DNA of 64,000 nucleotides from Mytilus californianus (taxonomy: Eukaryota; Mollusca; Bivalvia; Mytilida; Mytilidae). Position numbers and translations under genes: made by a program. The notes under the pieces were generated by a model. That model did no database searches and was not told the DNA's origin. It saw only the letters and a list, made by a program, of their open reading frames with translations. This document shows, piece after piece, positions 1 to 10,018 of this stretch (positions are counted from its first letter, which is position 1; each line of letters starts with the position of its first letter). The stretch lies in contig NW_026262668.1 in the NCBI RefSeq assembly GCF_021869535.1, forward strand, positions 26,417,732 to 26,481,731. Reading direction: 5' to 3'.

Positions 1-455
1 TTGAGATATATAAACACCATAAGATGGTGACAAGGGAACGTCATCATCTAAAAATGGATAATTAACGATAGGAAATGAAAAATCATCTCTTTTATCATAA
101 ATTTTTGTGTTAAGCTTCCCATTAATGATATAGATATCAAGATGACCGGATTGCAAGAAACTGTTTCCAAGACGAAGTGTACCACATGGCTGTTCAGTAG
201 CTGAGAGAGAGATGATCTGTTTTGACAACAAGACGGGTTTACGAGGAAGGGATGCAGAAGTGGCTTTAGAAAAGTTCCGAAGGGACGTTTTGAGTTCCAA
301 ACTTAGGCATGTAGTAGAGGATGGGAAGGAAATTCCTATCCAACGGAGAAGAAGCTATGCCACCTCCGAGAGAAGCGTACAATCTTGTAGAACAGATGTC
401 ACAAAGTTACAGAAACCGAGAGAGAGTGACGCACACTACTGTAACAACAGCCCAT
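1..455 (-). pseudogene. Antisense reverse-transcriptase C-terminal fragment inside left LTR
   Basis: The minus strand matches the better-preserved right-LTR copy (12727-13062), which reads a run of residues including YDKRDDFSFPIVN and SYGVYISQL. This pattern is typical of the C-terminal part of a reverse-transcriptase protein family that is abundant in bivalve and cnidarian genomes, which I believe is Penelope-like or related. Only the end of the protein is visible, cut by the window start. It lies inside the LTR and opposite to the element's own coding direction, so it is an old nested insertion carried along with the LTR. Confidence 0.55.
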
Positions 456-710
456 GAAAAGGCCGTGAAATGTCTGTGAAATATCACAGGGCCGTGAAAA
501 CCCCGTGAAAATACCCCGTGACTTTTGTAAAAAAAATATTTCTAAAGGCCGTGAAAAATATTTGATGTTAGAAAAAGACCGTGAAATGTCAATATCCCGT
601 GAAAAGGCCGTGATAATTTGTTCTTTCATGCTTAATAAAAAAATATCACGGCCTTTTCACTGGTTGTTGAAACCAGTGAAAAGGCCGTGATATTTTTTCA
701 TGTCAATTTT
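453..710 (+). repeat. GGCCGTGAAA motif array, forward orientation (left LTR)
   Basis: At least ten copies or near copies of CCGTGAAA or CCGTGA occur in about 250 bases, spaced irregularly. An array of the reverse complement (TTTTCACGG) lies at 2816-3300 in the same LTR, so the two arrays face each other. The right LTR has the same arrangement at 13216-13400 and 15510-15990. The function is unknown. Opposed subterminal motif arrays are common at the ends of DNA transposons, where they bind transposase. Confidence 0.75.
638..698. repeat. Perfect 28-bp hairpin built from two opposed GTGAAA motifs
   Basis: Arms 638-665 and 671-698 are exact reverse complements, separated by a 5-base loop (GTTGA). 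Each arm contains CACGGCCTTTTCAC or its complement. The same hairpin is conserved without change in the right LTR at 13340-13400. Confidence 0.9.
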
Positions 711-1981
711 TTCTTATCCTAATTCAGATTTAAAACATCCCATGTAATTATTGTAATATGGTCTAATTATTTCCACTCACATTTTTCTAAATATCCTATA
801 AACTTTTCATTATAAATATATGTCTGTTTAAATATAATATTATTATATGCAATACTGCTGTACAGGACTGACTTTTAAATGGAACCATTCATTGTTTTGT
901 ATTTTGTATTTAAAGAAAAGTATTTTGCTTCTCGTCTGTACATTATGATTAACAATGTAAACATTAATTTTAATTGGAACCGAAACATGTAAAAACGAGA
1001 ACTTCCCGGAATATCAGACCGTATCCGGATTCGTGTTTCTTTTAGAGTAATTGTAACATTTCCGCAATTTGGAAATTTGAAAGACGCCGAAGGTCGATTA
1101 ATATTTACTTTAAGGATGCAAAACGAGTGACAGCAAGTTTGAGGTAAGTTAAGTTATTAATATTTTATTCTTTTATGCATCATATCACCAAAATGTTGAA
1201 GACGTTTGTGAGCATTTCCATTGAACTGATTTTCACTGAATTTGCAGAAACCGCGAAAACATGCATGTGATATATTCACTTATATTTGAGTCAGTTGCCC
1301 TTGATTCTTTAATCATTTCGGTTAATGTTTTCTAAGACTTACCGGATCCTTTAAATACGATTACGGTTTTGTTTTGTTTATGTATTTGGGGAAAAAAGGG
1401 GGGGGGGGGGTACTTTTTCCCACACTGGCCACATAAAAAAAATGACATTTATGTACAGTACACTACGTAGACATAGACATAGATAATTGGAAATGATTAT
1501 AATAGAAATTAGTATCTCTGAAATGGAGTTCACTCTGATAATCAGAGGTGTAACACGCTTACAATGTGTCGGGAGCTATTTAAGTATTTTCTGACTTGGC
1601 CGTAGGGACACAGAGTTCAAAAGGGATTAATTAGAGGCGTAGCAGGGAAAGTATTTAATATTTGTACGGCAAAATGTCCTTTCTGAAGGGTTTGTGCCAT
1701 ATCATAAGAATAATTGGTATGGCAATGAGGTGTTTAAAAAATAATTGGTATGGCGAATGTGCCTGCAGTAAAAGTTGCTACGCCCCTGGCCCCCTGTAAA
1801 ATAAATAGCTGTGACTCATTACGGCCACTTAATCTAGACAAGTTTGGCTTTAGCCATACATATTATTACTTCAAAGAAACATTTAAATTTAATAGTCTGT
1901 CTTAAAATTGTCTGTAGACTTTAAAAAAAGTCTAAAAAAATAATATAAGTTGACAATACAGAACTTCGTTAACTAATGATG

Positions 1982-2143
1982 CCATATTGGATAGGGGGCA
2001 GATTTTCTGGAAAATGGTATGAAAATATGGGAAAACCTATGCATGTTTCCAAGTGGCTGTTCTGTTTCAATGATGTTTTTTAGTATTTTTCATACCATTT
2101 TCACCTCCAGTATGAAAATCTGCCCCCTGGCTATTCAAAATGG
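1982..2143. repeat. Fold-back (MITE-like) element inside left LTR
   Basis: The left end holds GGGGGCAGATTTTC and the right end holds GAAAATCTGCCCCC, with further inward complementarity (ATGGTATGAAAAT against ATTTTTCATACCAT). It is noncoding. The copy at about 14670-14830 in the right LTR is the same, so insertion preceded formation of the LTR pair. Confidence 0.75.
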
Positions 2144-2815
2144 GGTCATTAACCGTGAAGTCCTGTTTTGCGTGGAATAATATTGTAGCTGATTTAAGTA
2201 CATGTATGTACATAAATACCAAAAATTAATTTGAATATATAAATAGTTTTTTTATATATATGTATAATATATGTAATGTTTCTTTATTTATTCTAGTAAT
2301 GAAGAGCAAAAGGATATAGCAGTCTTTATATAAAATAGTTCAGGAATCCAGTTGGAAAGAAGAGCTTTTCAGTTAAAAGTATTTCCTGGGAATAAACAGG
2401 AACTTCTATAAATGTTTTTCTGGAATAGTTATTCAAAAAGGCAGTGAAGTGAAGGATTACATTAGACAAATATTGCTGAAGTGGTAAAATCAGACCCAAG
2501 AGATGTACAAAATTTCTACAATACATGTTACAGCTGACTTTAGCTACTTAATCACATTGACATTTGTGTGCTTTTATGTTTTCTTTACATAATTACTACA
2601 GTTCTATTAAAATTAATATTTTTATTCTTTGTCACAATTATTACTAAAAAAAATACAGCATTTTAGTATGGTTTTTCATAGTCTCACTTGCATTGTACTT
2701 AAATAAGTTGTCTGTAGATGTTTACACTAGGTTTTCAGGCATTTCACTTCACTTGATTGAAACAGCATTTAAATGTTTTGTTAAATTATGGCCTGAAAAT
2801 ACATTTAACATTTTA

Positions 2816-3300
2816 CAGGAGTTTTCACAATCAGTGAATGGCTGTTTATCACAGTAGTACATGTACATTTCACGGTCTTTTCACAATGGGCACATAATTT
2901 ATCACGACCTTTTCACGGTGTACATTTTTGTTTTTCACAGGGTTTCTACGGTCTCTTTATCCAAGTTTTCAGTTGGCACCTTTTCACAGCCTTTTCACGA
3001 CAAATAAAGGCATATACTGTACTCTATCTACATTTCACGGTCTTTTCACAATGGGCACATAATGCATTATCACGACTTTTTCACGGTGTACATTTTTTTT
3101 CACAGGGTTTCTACGGTCTTTTCACCCAAGTTTTCAGGTGGCACCTCTTCACAACCTTTTCACAAACTTTTCACAGCCTTTTCACGACAGTCATTCCACG
3201 GCATTGTCACGGATAAGTTTCACGGCCCACCGTAAATTAACCGTGACAAACACTGTAAAAATCGCCAGCATTTTTACGGACATTTTCACGGCCAATCTAC
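2816..3300 (-). repeat. TTTTCACGG motif array, reverse orientation (left LTR)
   Basis: More than fifteen TTTTCAC(GG/AA/AG) units occur over about 480 bases, the reverse complement of the array at 453-710. A partial internal duplication is visible: the block from CATTTCACGGTC to GGTTTCTACGG recurs about 170 bases later (near 2868 and near 3031). Confidence 0.75.
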
Positions 3301-3339
3301 GGGGCATTGTTCCAGTAGTGGCAAGAGACCTTTTAGATA

Positions 3340-4182
3340 AAAAAAGACAAGAGAGAGAGAGGAAGACAAAGAAAATTCTCCCAGACCATTTGAACCACCT
3401 AAACCAAAGAAAACTAAGAGGGTGGAAAGCAAAGAAGACAAGTTGAAAAAAAATTAAATCAATCCTAAAAGACTTGTCGAGCGAGATAGGCGAGAATCTC
3501 AGTGTTAGTCTTGAAACTGGAGATGAAAATCAACATGAAATAGAGCTCCGTGTAACCGAGAATGAGGTGAAAACATTAAAACAGTCAGAGAATAAATCCA
3601 GAACTTTAGTAAAAACATCCCTTCCTAAATCTTCCTTTTCATCTGGTTCAACCTCTTCAAACCAGTTCGACCTCATCTTCTTCCTCTTCAGCATCTGTCA
3701 AGTCTCGAAAGAAATCTGAGATCAATGTAAGTCCACAGGTCCCTGTTGCCACTACAAATGATGAGCAGAGTACGTGGACTGTTGTTGTTTCCTCCAGCAC
3801 TGAGGAAATAGATACCTACCTGAAGTCCTTGCAAGAGTGCCAGGAAAGCATGATCATCCTCAACATCGGTGGTGTCAAGTTTTAGACCAGCAAGCCAACC
3901 ATGAGAGCGGGTCTATCTTCCGTATTTGCTCTCATGCTCCAACCGCATAGCGCATTTCGGCCTTGCAAAAATGTGTATAGCTTTGATCGGGACCCATCAC
4001 ATTTCAAAATTATTCTTAAGTACTTGAGAAACAATTGCCTAGTAGAAAAACGATGCTTACATAGGGAACACTACTATCTAAATGAACTTGCTCAAGAGGC
4101 AAAATTTTACAAACTGATAGGCCTAAAGACAATAGCGGACGAGAGATTGCATGACCTTTGTGCATGTAGGTTCAAAAACTGA
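3340..4182 (+). pseudogene. BTB/T1-domain (KCTD-like) gene fragment captured in left LTR
   Basis: A low-complexity charged then serine-rich stretch leads into a BTB domain of the potassium-channel T1/KCTD type. The reading frame from 3850 gives MIILNIGGVKF, then a TAG at 3883-3885, then continues in frame with TSKPTM and later YSFDRDPSHFKIILKYLRNN and NELAQEAKFYKLIGL, ending at a stop at 4180-4182. In KCTD proteins this fold mediates oligomerisation and often cullin-3 binding. Upstream, the frame has to shift near 3660 (serine tract) and again near 3500, and a TAA lies near 3452, so this is not a working gene. The same TAG is present in the right LTR copy. It could be a captured host gene or an old accessory gene of a nested transposon. 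Confidence 0.7.
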
Positions 4183-5104
4183 ATGATGGACTGTACAAAC
4201 TGTATGATGGACTTAACTTGGATGTTATGGACTTTCAGAATGATTGTTGGCGTGTTGTAAAAATTGATATATTTATTATCTAGTTAGTAAATTTTGAGCC
4301 CAATTTAAGTTTTTTTTTTGTTATACTTACCTCTAAAGAAAAATAAATCAAAGTCATGAAGTACTGTAATCACTGTCCCTGGTGCCTGGTAAAAGTGATT
4401 TGAATGTTTGTTGAATAACTTATGTATTGCCTAACTTTAGTTCCTATCGGTAGGAATCAAATCAAGCCACCTATTTGGGGACCAAATTCTGAAGGATGGG
4501 GGCAATGTAATGCCGTCCATCCCCCTTTTTGAACGTAACTGACTGTGTTGTTATTAAGTACAAATAATAATACGGGGTATAGGTCTGTGAGATGATATGA
4601 TATGCAAATGAGTCTATTTGATATGATGATTGTACTAATATTGATTGTCATGTTGGGAAATAAGGTGTTTCTTTTGGTACAAAATCAATGTTGGCCAGAC
4701 GAAGTTTGAAAACTGTATGTGGTCATTCCTAAATTTGGAATAACTGCTTGATTTGGGTAAAATAATAGTTTGTACCTTAAATATATATTATCCTGGCTAA
4801 TTTTTGGATTGATGAGTTAATTCTATTGAGTTACAAGTGGTGTTATGACTGGAATTTTCTCGCGGTGACAAATTTGCAAGTTTGTCCAACGGAGTTCCGG
4901 TACCTATATTTCTGTTGTGTTATTTGAGATATTAACCTTTTTACCTGTGTTCTTAAGTTATTCTGCATGTGTAAAAACCTTCGTGATTAATAAATATGTT
5001 TGTTCGCATTGAATTTAAATTGGAAATCATCTTTATTTACATCAAACTTCCAATGTTTACATTTTAATTTGCCATTTCGGGAATTTCCCTCAACAGAGAG
5101 ATGG

Positions 5105-5165
5105 CTGCTGATTGGTTCAACCTATGTAAAAGCGTCTGTGATTGGCTGACAGTCGAATAAAACCA
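5105..5165 (+). promoter_or_regulatory. Promoter-like block in left LTR (two inverted CCAAT boxes and an A/T box)
   Basis: ATTGG occurs at 5111 and 5141, both as GATTGG in a tight pair, followed by GAATAAAACC at 5154-5163 as a TATA-like element. Spacing is plausible for a polymerase II promoter driving the element about 1.1 kb before the LTR end. The block is conserved at 17797-17852 in the right LTR. No transcription start can be proven from sequence. Confidence 0.35.
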
Positions 5166-5435
5166 AAAAGATCAACTACGGAGGGCAGTGATTGTTTGTG
5201 GTTTGAAACTGAAAGTTACGAAGCGCCAAATTACAAATGTTCGAGAATTTAAGTCAGATAGCAAAAGTAAGGAAATTGCATCTAGTTTAATATTAAAATT
5301 ACTATAGCAAATACGCAAATATTTATAAGTATAACGGAGACTATCCTGGTTCCCGGTACTACGTTCCAGGTATTAGCTTATAGTATATGTGTAACATACT
5401 GAATATTGCGATCGGGAACCAGTCTAAACGGAGAC

Positions 5436-5700
5436 GAGTTGGTGACATTGTCTAGGTGTAAAACTGTTGATGAGTTTATTTGGGTGACAACCTTGGGTGC
5501 AAATAATCGGTGACAAGTTTGGGTGCAAATATTCGGTGACTTTTCTAGGTGTAAAATTGTTGGATGACAAGTTTGGGTGCAAATACTTGGTGACAAATTT
5601 TGGTGCAAATATACGGTGACAAATTAAGGTGGAATTTCGTTGTGATCGATCTTGGTGCAGTAGGTGGTGACAATTTAAGGTGTAAATTGTACCAATATTT
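5436..5700 (+). repeat. Minisatellite of about 30-bp units in left LTR
   Basis: Units resemble CGGTGACAAGTTTGGGTGCA followed by AATAT, repeated with variation about eight times. The right LTR carries the matching array at 18150-18410. Apparent minus-strand ORFs here rich in C, H, P, T are products of the repeat, not genes. Confidence 0.8.
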
Positions 5701-6269
5701 TACGTATAAATGGTATAGACGTCTTTGAGACAATAATAGCAAGTAAGTTAATGCTGATAGTGATTTGAAATAGATGTGGTTGAAATCAAGGCTACATACG
5801 AATTGTATAGGTGTTCTTTTAAGGCACATTTGAAAACCTGTTCGAGCTTTACGCTACCTGTAGTTTGGAAATTACTTGTAGTTAACGGAGTGCTGACTCT
5901 AGATTTATATATATAGATAGACATATATATATATATATATAAATTAAATAAGTAAGACCAACCATACCGGGGACCTGACCAGACCAATGACGGAGCCTGT
6001 CCAGCCATCTACTCCACGTTTATTATTATATAATAAATCATCAAAACTGTTATATTTCATGCCTTTTATTTCTCAAGTATACCTAACATATATAGACCTC
6101 TAGACTCTAGGTTAAACAAAGCTGTAAAGTGTGTTTGTTCAACGGTACTCCAATTAGACGTCGGCCTTACATTTTACAGTTGTAAATAATACCAGTTTAG
6201 AAATCCTTTTTCAATGTAACCTGTGATCCCTGGTTGCCGACTCTAACACCAGGGAGGCAGCGTTATATT

Positions 6270-6287
6270 TGGTGGCAGCGGTGGGAT
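6270..6287 (+). promoter_or_regulatory. Primer-binding site, tRNA-Leu type
   Basis: The 18 bases TGGTGGCAGCGGTGGGAT are the exact complement of the 3-prime end, with CCA added, of the metazoan tRNA-Leu whose gene ends ATCCCACCGCTGCCA. The site lies 2 bases after the end of the repeated LTR sequence, the usual place for minus-strand priming in LTR retrotransposons. Confidence 0.85.
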
Positions 6288-6363
6288 CCATTTATAGAGT
6301 CTGTTAGAGTTTGTACACTTAAACAAATTAACTATAAAACCAAGAATAATACTAGTAATAAAA

Positions 6364-7319
6364 ATGGACGATTCAAACGTTGTTACGTTTGGCCCACATC
6401 TCAATGAGATTGGCGATGAAGCAGATGCAACTATGCATGAAAGTTTATAAGAGAAACAAAGTTCTGAAATTTTTAGAACAACGGAGAGAATGCTGGCAGA
6501 GGCACGTGCAGAAATGAAACTTCGGATGGACCACTGTTTTTCCGATTTTTCAAAGGATATGAATCAGATATTTGCCAAATTTGAAGGGCAAGCTATGGAA
6601 AGTAGATCCACTCCAGTTTTAGGTCGGGGAATTGAAACTCCAGCAAATAGTCTGGAACACATAATCAGGCATGACAGAACTGATAAATATAACAGTCATA
6701 TTCCAGATATCCGACGGTCAAAACCTGATATTTCTTACAAAACAAAACCACAAATATATGACGGCTCGGATGATTTGGAGGAGTATTTGACCCAATTTAA
6801 TTTATTGGCAGAACTAAATGATTGGGACCCTAAGACTAAAGCCTTACTTTTGGCAAGTAGTTTATCTGGAAGTGCTCGGGCTATATTAAATGAAATAACA
6901 GACGAGAGACAACACAATTTTGAGTGTTTGGTAAATGATATGAAAAGTCGGTTCGGTTCAATAAATAGATCAGAAGTCTTTAGGGCTGAGTTGCAAACAA
7001 GGGTTAGATTGAGAAATGAAACACTGCCAGAGCTTGTTCAAGCTATAAAAAAAAACTTACACGTAGGGCTTACCCGGGAACTACGTCTCTAGTTAGGGAC
7101 ACCTTGGCCCTAGATTACTTCATTGATGCAATTCCCGAAACTGATATACGTCTCCGATTGAGAGAGGTCGGACCAAAAACAATTTGAGAGGCAGAAAATA
7201 TTGCCGCTCGACTAGAAGCTCTGAGGTTGGCAGATAAGCAAAAGGGGAGGCCAATAAGAACGGTTGATGTGGTCGATTCTAAGGATGACAGTTTACAATC
7301 TGACCTGAGAGAGTTATAA
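6364..7319 (+). pseudogene. gag: Ty3/Gypsy gag remnant
   Basis: The frame starts at ATG 6364 (MDDSNVVTF) and meets a TAA at 6448-6450. It then stays open to an A9 run at 7047-7055, where the frame must shift. The next frame runs LTRRAYPG to a TGA near 7185 and ends at 7317-7319. The middle holds the capsid-type pattern of retrotransposon gag proteins: PQIYDGSDDLEEYLTQF, then an alanine/leucine-rich helix region and the RFG segment. The encoded capsid would package element RNA in cytoplasmic particles, but three lesions rule out a full product. It lies directly downstream of the primer-binding site as expected. Confidence 0.85.
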
Positions 7320-7645
7320 AAGAACGGGGTAAAAACATTGCAAAATGAAGTTAGCTTTATTAAAAGAAATAGCAATGGTCAGCAATTCAAAGGGTGAAAT
7401 TTTCATAGAAATAACAATGGTCAGCAATTCAGAGGGGGGAATTATCAAAGAAATAACAATAATAGTTTTGAACGTTCCCAAAATCAGAGAAATCAAAACA
7501 ATTGTAATTTCGAAAACCAGCAAACTCAATATAATAGGACTCAAAATGAAAAATTTTGACCACAATGGAGGTGCTTTCCAGAGGTCCGAAAACGAGCAAA
7601 TGTCGGGAGTGCGGGTCAACCCCCGACAACAGTAAGAGGACCCTA
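7320..7645 (+). pseudogene. Nucleocapsid-like N/Q-rich linker with decayed zinc knuckle
   Basis: One frame reads asparagine/glutamine-rich repeats (NNNGQQF, NNNNSFERSQNQRNQNN) broken by stops, and another gives KCRECGS near 7597, which resembles the start of a CCHC zinc knuckle without its His and last Cys. The position between capsid and protease fits nucleocapsid. Confidence 0.5.
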
Positions 7646-8649
7646 TACAGTAATTTCTAATGAAGCTTGGGGTCAACAAAATGGTTGTTTTGTTTTGGGT
7701 GTAATAAATTCATTGTCTGTTCCAATGCTCATAGATTCTGGAGCTAGTGTATCAATTTTAAGGAAAGACATTTACGAAAGTATTCCTACGGAATTAAGAC
7801 CCCAATTTACTCCTGTTCGCATGAACCTTCTTACCGCGACATAATTTATTGGTAAAGTAGATTTGGAAGTTAAGCTAGGAGATTATGAATGTAAACATGA
7901 AATTAAAGATTTAGCTATTATAGGTACAGATTGTATGAGTAGATTTCATATTGATTTATTGTTTACTAAGGGCAGTTTAAGAATAGGAAATAATTTTATT
8001 CCATGTTTTACAAATCAAGGCAAAGTGTCTTGTTGTAAGGTATTTATAGCGGAGACAGTTGAGGTCCCACCACATAGTGAGATGATGATAAAAGGTCATT
8101 CCTTTGGTCGTATAAGATATACAGTGGGAATTGTAGAGTCAAATGAAGACTTCATTGAGAAAAGGGGGCTTCTTTTAGCTAGGTCTGTATTACAACAAAA
8201 CTCAAATACTATACCTTTACGAGTCATCAATGTGAGTGAAAAACCAATAAAAGTGTACAAGAATACATTTGCTGGTTTGTTTGAACCAGTTAAAGTACAC
8301 CATGTGGTATCGATGGATAACCCTAAACACTCGGTGAATTGTTTAAAGCTTTCACAAGAAAAAGTGATACCAGATCATTTGGTTGAAGTATTAAGAAAGG
8401 GATCCGAGGGTCTCAATCCTAAAAAAAGAGAACAATTGAAGGATTTTTTATGTTCATATCAGGATGTATTTTCAAAATCCTCCGCAGATATCGGTTACAC
8501 GGATCTGATAAAACATAAGATACATACAGGGGATGCAAAGCAAATAAAGCAAATACCTTATAGGCTACCTTTGGCAAAACTTGAAGCTGCCCAGGTAGAA
8601 ATAGAAACTATGGCTTCCCGAGGCATCATTGAACCCTCAAGCAGTGCTT
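7646..8649 (+). pseudogene. pol: Ty3/Gypsy pol: aspartic protease and N-terminal RT segment
   Basis: The frame holds a retropepsin-type active site, PMLIDSGASVSIL, with the catalytic Asp codon at 7734-7736, and the later IIGTD segment. A TAA at 7842-7844 interrupts it; the frame then stays open to 8654. The end encodes the finger region of a Ty3-type reverse transcriptase (PYRLPLAKLEAAQVEIE, then GIIEPSSSA). It stops abruptly there: the next readable RT sequence, starting at 8650 in a different frame, belongs to the connection to the thumb. About 160-180 codons expected in Ty3 RTs, including the YxDD catalytic motif, are missing. It cannot encode an active polymerase. Confidence 0.85.
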
Positions 8650-10018
8650 TGTGAACGCTTGAGGCAAAACAATTTAAAACTACATCCAGGAAAATGTGTT
8701 TTGACACGGAGTGAAGTTACGTTCTTAGGTCATAGGGTGACTCAAGATGGTATATGCACAGACGAGGCAAAAATTAGCGCGGTGCGCGATTGGCCTATAC
8801 CTTAGAACGTCAAAGACACACGAAGATTTATAGGATTTTGTTCCTATTACAGGCGTTTCGTCAAAAATTTTGCTACGATTGCAGAACCCTTACATAAATT
8901 AACTGAAAAAGGTAGCAAATTTATTTGGACGGATGCTTGTCAAGAGGCATTTGATACACTTAAAGAATTGTTAGTAACTGCCACAGTGCTTGGTTACCCT
9001 TTAAACACGGGAGAGTTCACTCTTGACTGTGACGCTAGTTTTTATGCCGTGTTATCTCAGAAACAAGATGGTACTGAAAAACCCATTGCTTATTATAGCA
9101 AAACATTTTCAAAATGTGAGAAAAACTACTGTGTGACTCGTAAAGAACTTCTTGCAATTGTACTTGCAGTGAAAAAATTTCCATCACTACCTTTATGGTC
9201 GCCTGTTTATCGTACGTAGTAACCATGGGTCACTCCGGTGGTTGATGAATTCTAAAAATCCGGAGGGTCAACTTGCTCGTTGGTTAGAAGTTCTCGGTGG
9301 ATACAATTTTACCATAATACATAGGCCTGGGCGAATTCACTGTAATGCTGATGCCTTGGGCCGACGACCTAGTCCAGAAAGTTGCCCTCATTGTTCCAGA
9401 AAGAAAACTCAAGCAAACATATCTGTTGTCGGAGTTATAGCTCAAGACACAGAAACAGAAGTTGCTGTTGAGCAGTTGAAGAACTCCCAGTCACAGGGGC
9501 AAGAAGGCGAAAGTTTGGGAAAGAAATCACACGTGTTAACTGATAACATACACAAGGATGCATTTAACGATGTTAAATGCGTGTATGATAACACGTTTGT
9601 TGAGTCAAATCAAAGTACACATATCGAAGCATTATCAGTTAAAGAGTGCATGTGTACTAAGTCAGATAACGCAACGCTTCTGGTGGACAACCGAACAAAG
9701 GGCTCATTTCAAGATCTGCCTTCAGATACGATACTAAGACCAGCACGAGAAATATCAACCGATGTTTGTTGGTCTGAGTTGATCCATACAGATCAAAGTG
9801 ACCCTGAAGTAAGAGCGGTTCAGACCAGAAGCATGGGAAAAACAAAGTTTGTGCTCAACGGTGATCAAAGTTTTTCTTTCGAGTATGACGACTTAAACAA
9901 AAGAATTGACTTACAAAATGCACAAGAACAAGACAGTACGTTGACAATTATTCGTAAATTGGTTGACAGTTCGTCTAGCCTAGTAGGTCAGACATTTCAA
10001 AATTTAGCCCAGAGGTAA
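8650..10018 (+). pseudogene. pol: Ty3/Gypsy pol: RT thumb, RNase H and linker
   Basis: From 8650 the frame reads CERLRQNNLKLHPGKCVLTR and TFLGHRVTQDG. A TAG at 8803 falls where WPIP is normally followed by Gln. RNase H follows: TLDCDAS, then IAYYSKTFSKCEKNY and RKELLAIV. A frameshift near 9180 moves to HYLYGRLFIVRSNHGSLRW; Ty3 RNases H usually have Asp-His here, so the Asn is a change at a catalytic position. The frame then continues HRPGRIHCNADALGRRP into a Ser/Glu/Asp-rich linker with no recognised domain, ending near 10018 where another frameshift is needed. Confidence 0.85.

Larger units (their letters stand above)
1..6267 (+). repeat. Left LTR of a Ty3/Gypsy element (5-prime end outside window)
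   Basis: Positions 1-6267 align almost base for base with 12763-18983. The shared sequence stops at 6267, where the left copy continues TTTGGTGG and the right copy continues ATACCAAT. A tRNA-Leu primer-binding site begins at 6270, as expected just after a 5-prime LTR. The two copies differ by scattered substitutions (by eye roughly 1%) and a few indels: a 59-bp segment present only here near 544-613, and 26 bp present only in the right copy near 18074-18099. The visible length already exceeds 6.2 kb, far larger than usual Ty3 LTRs of a few hundred bases, because several other sequences are embedded. The true 5-prime end is not visible. Confidence 0.8.

Noticed and set aside
5378-6008. Minus-strand ORFs rich in C, H, T, P
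   Set aside because: They are translations of the LTR minisatellite and an AT run.
6735-6917. Minus-strand ORF inside gag
   Set aside because: Shadow of the gag frame, which has recognisable family pattern on the plus strand.
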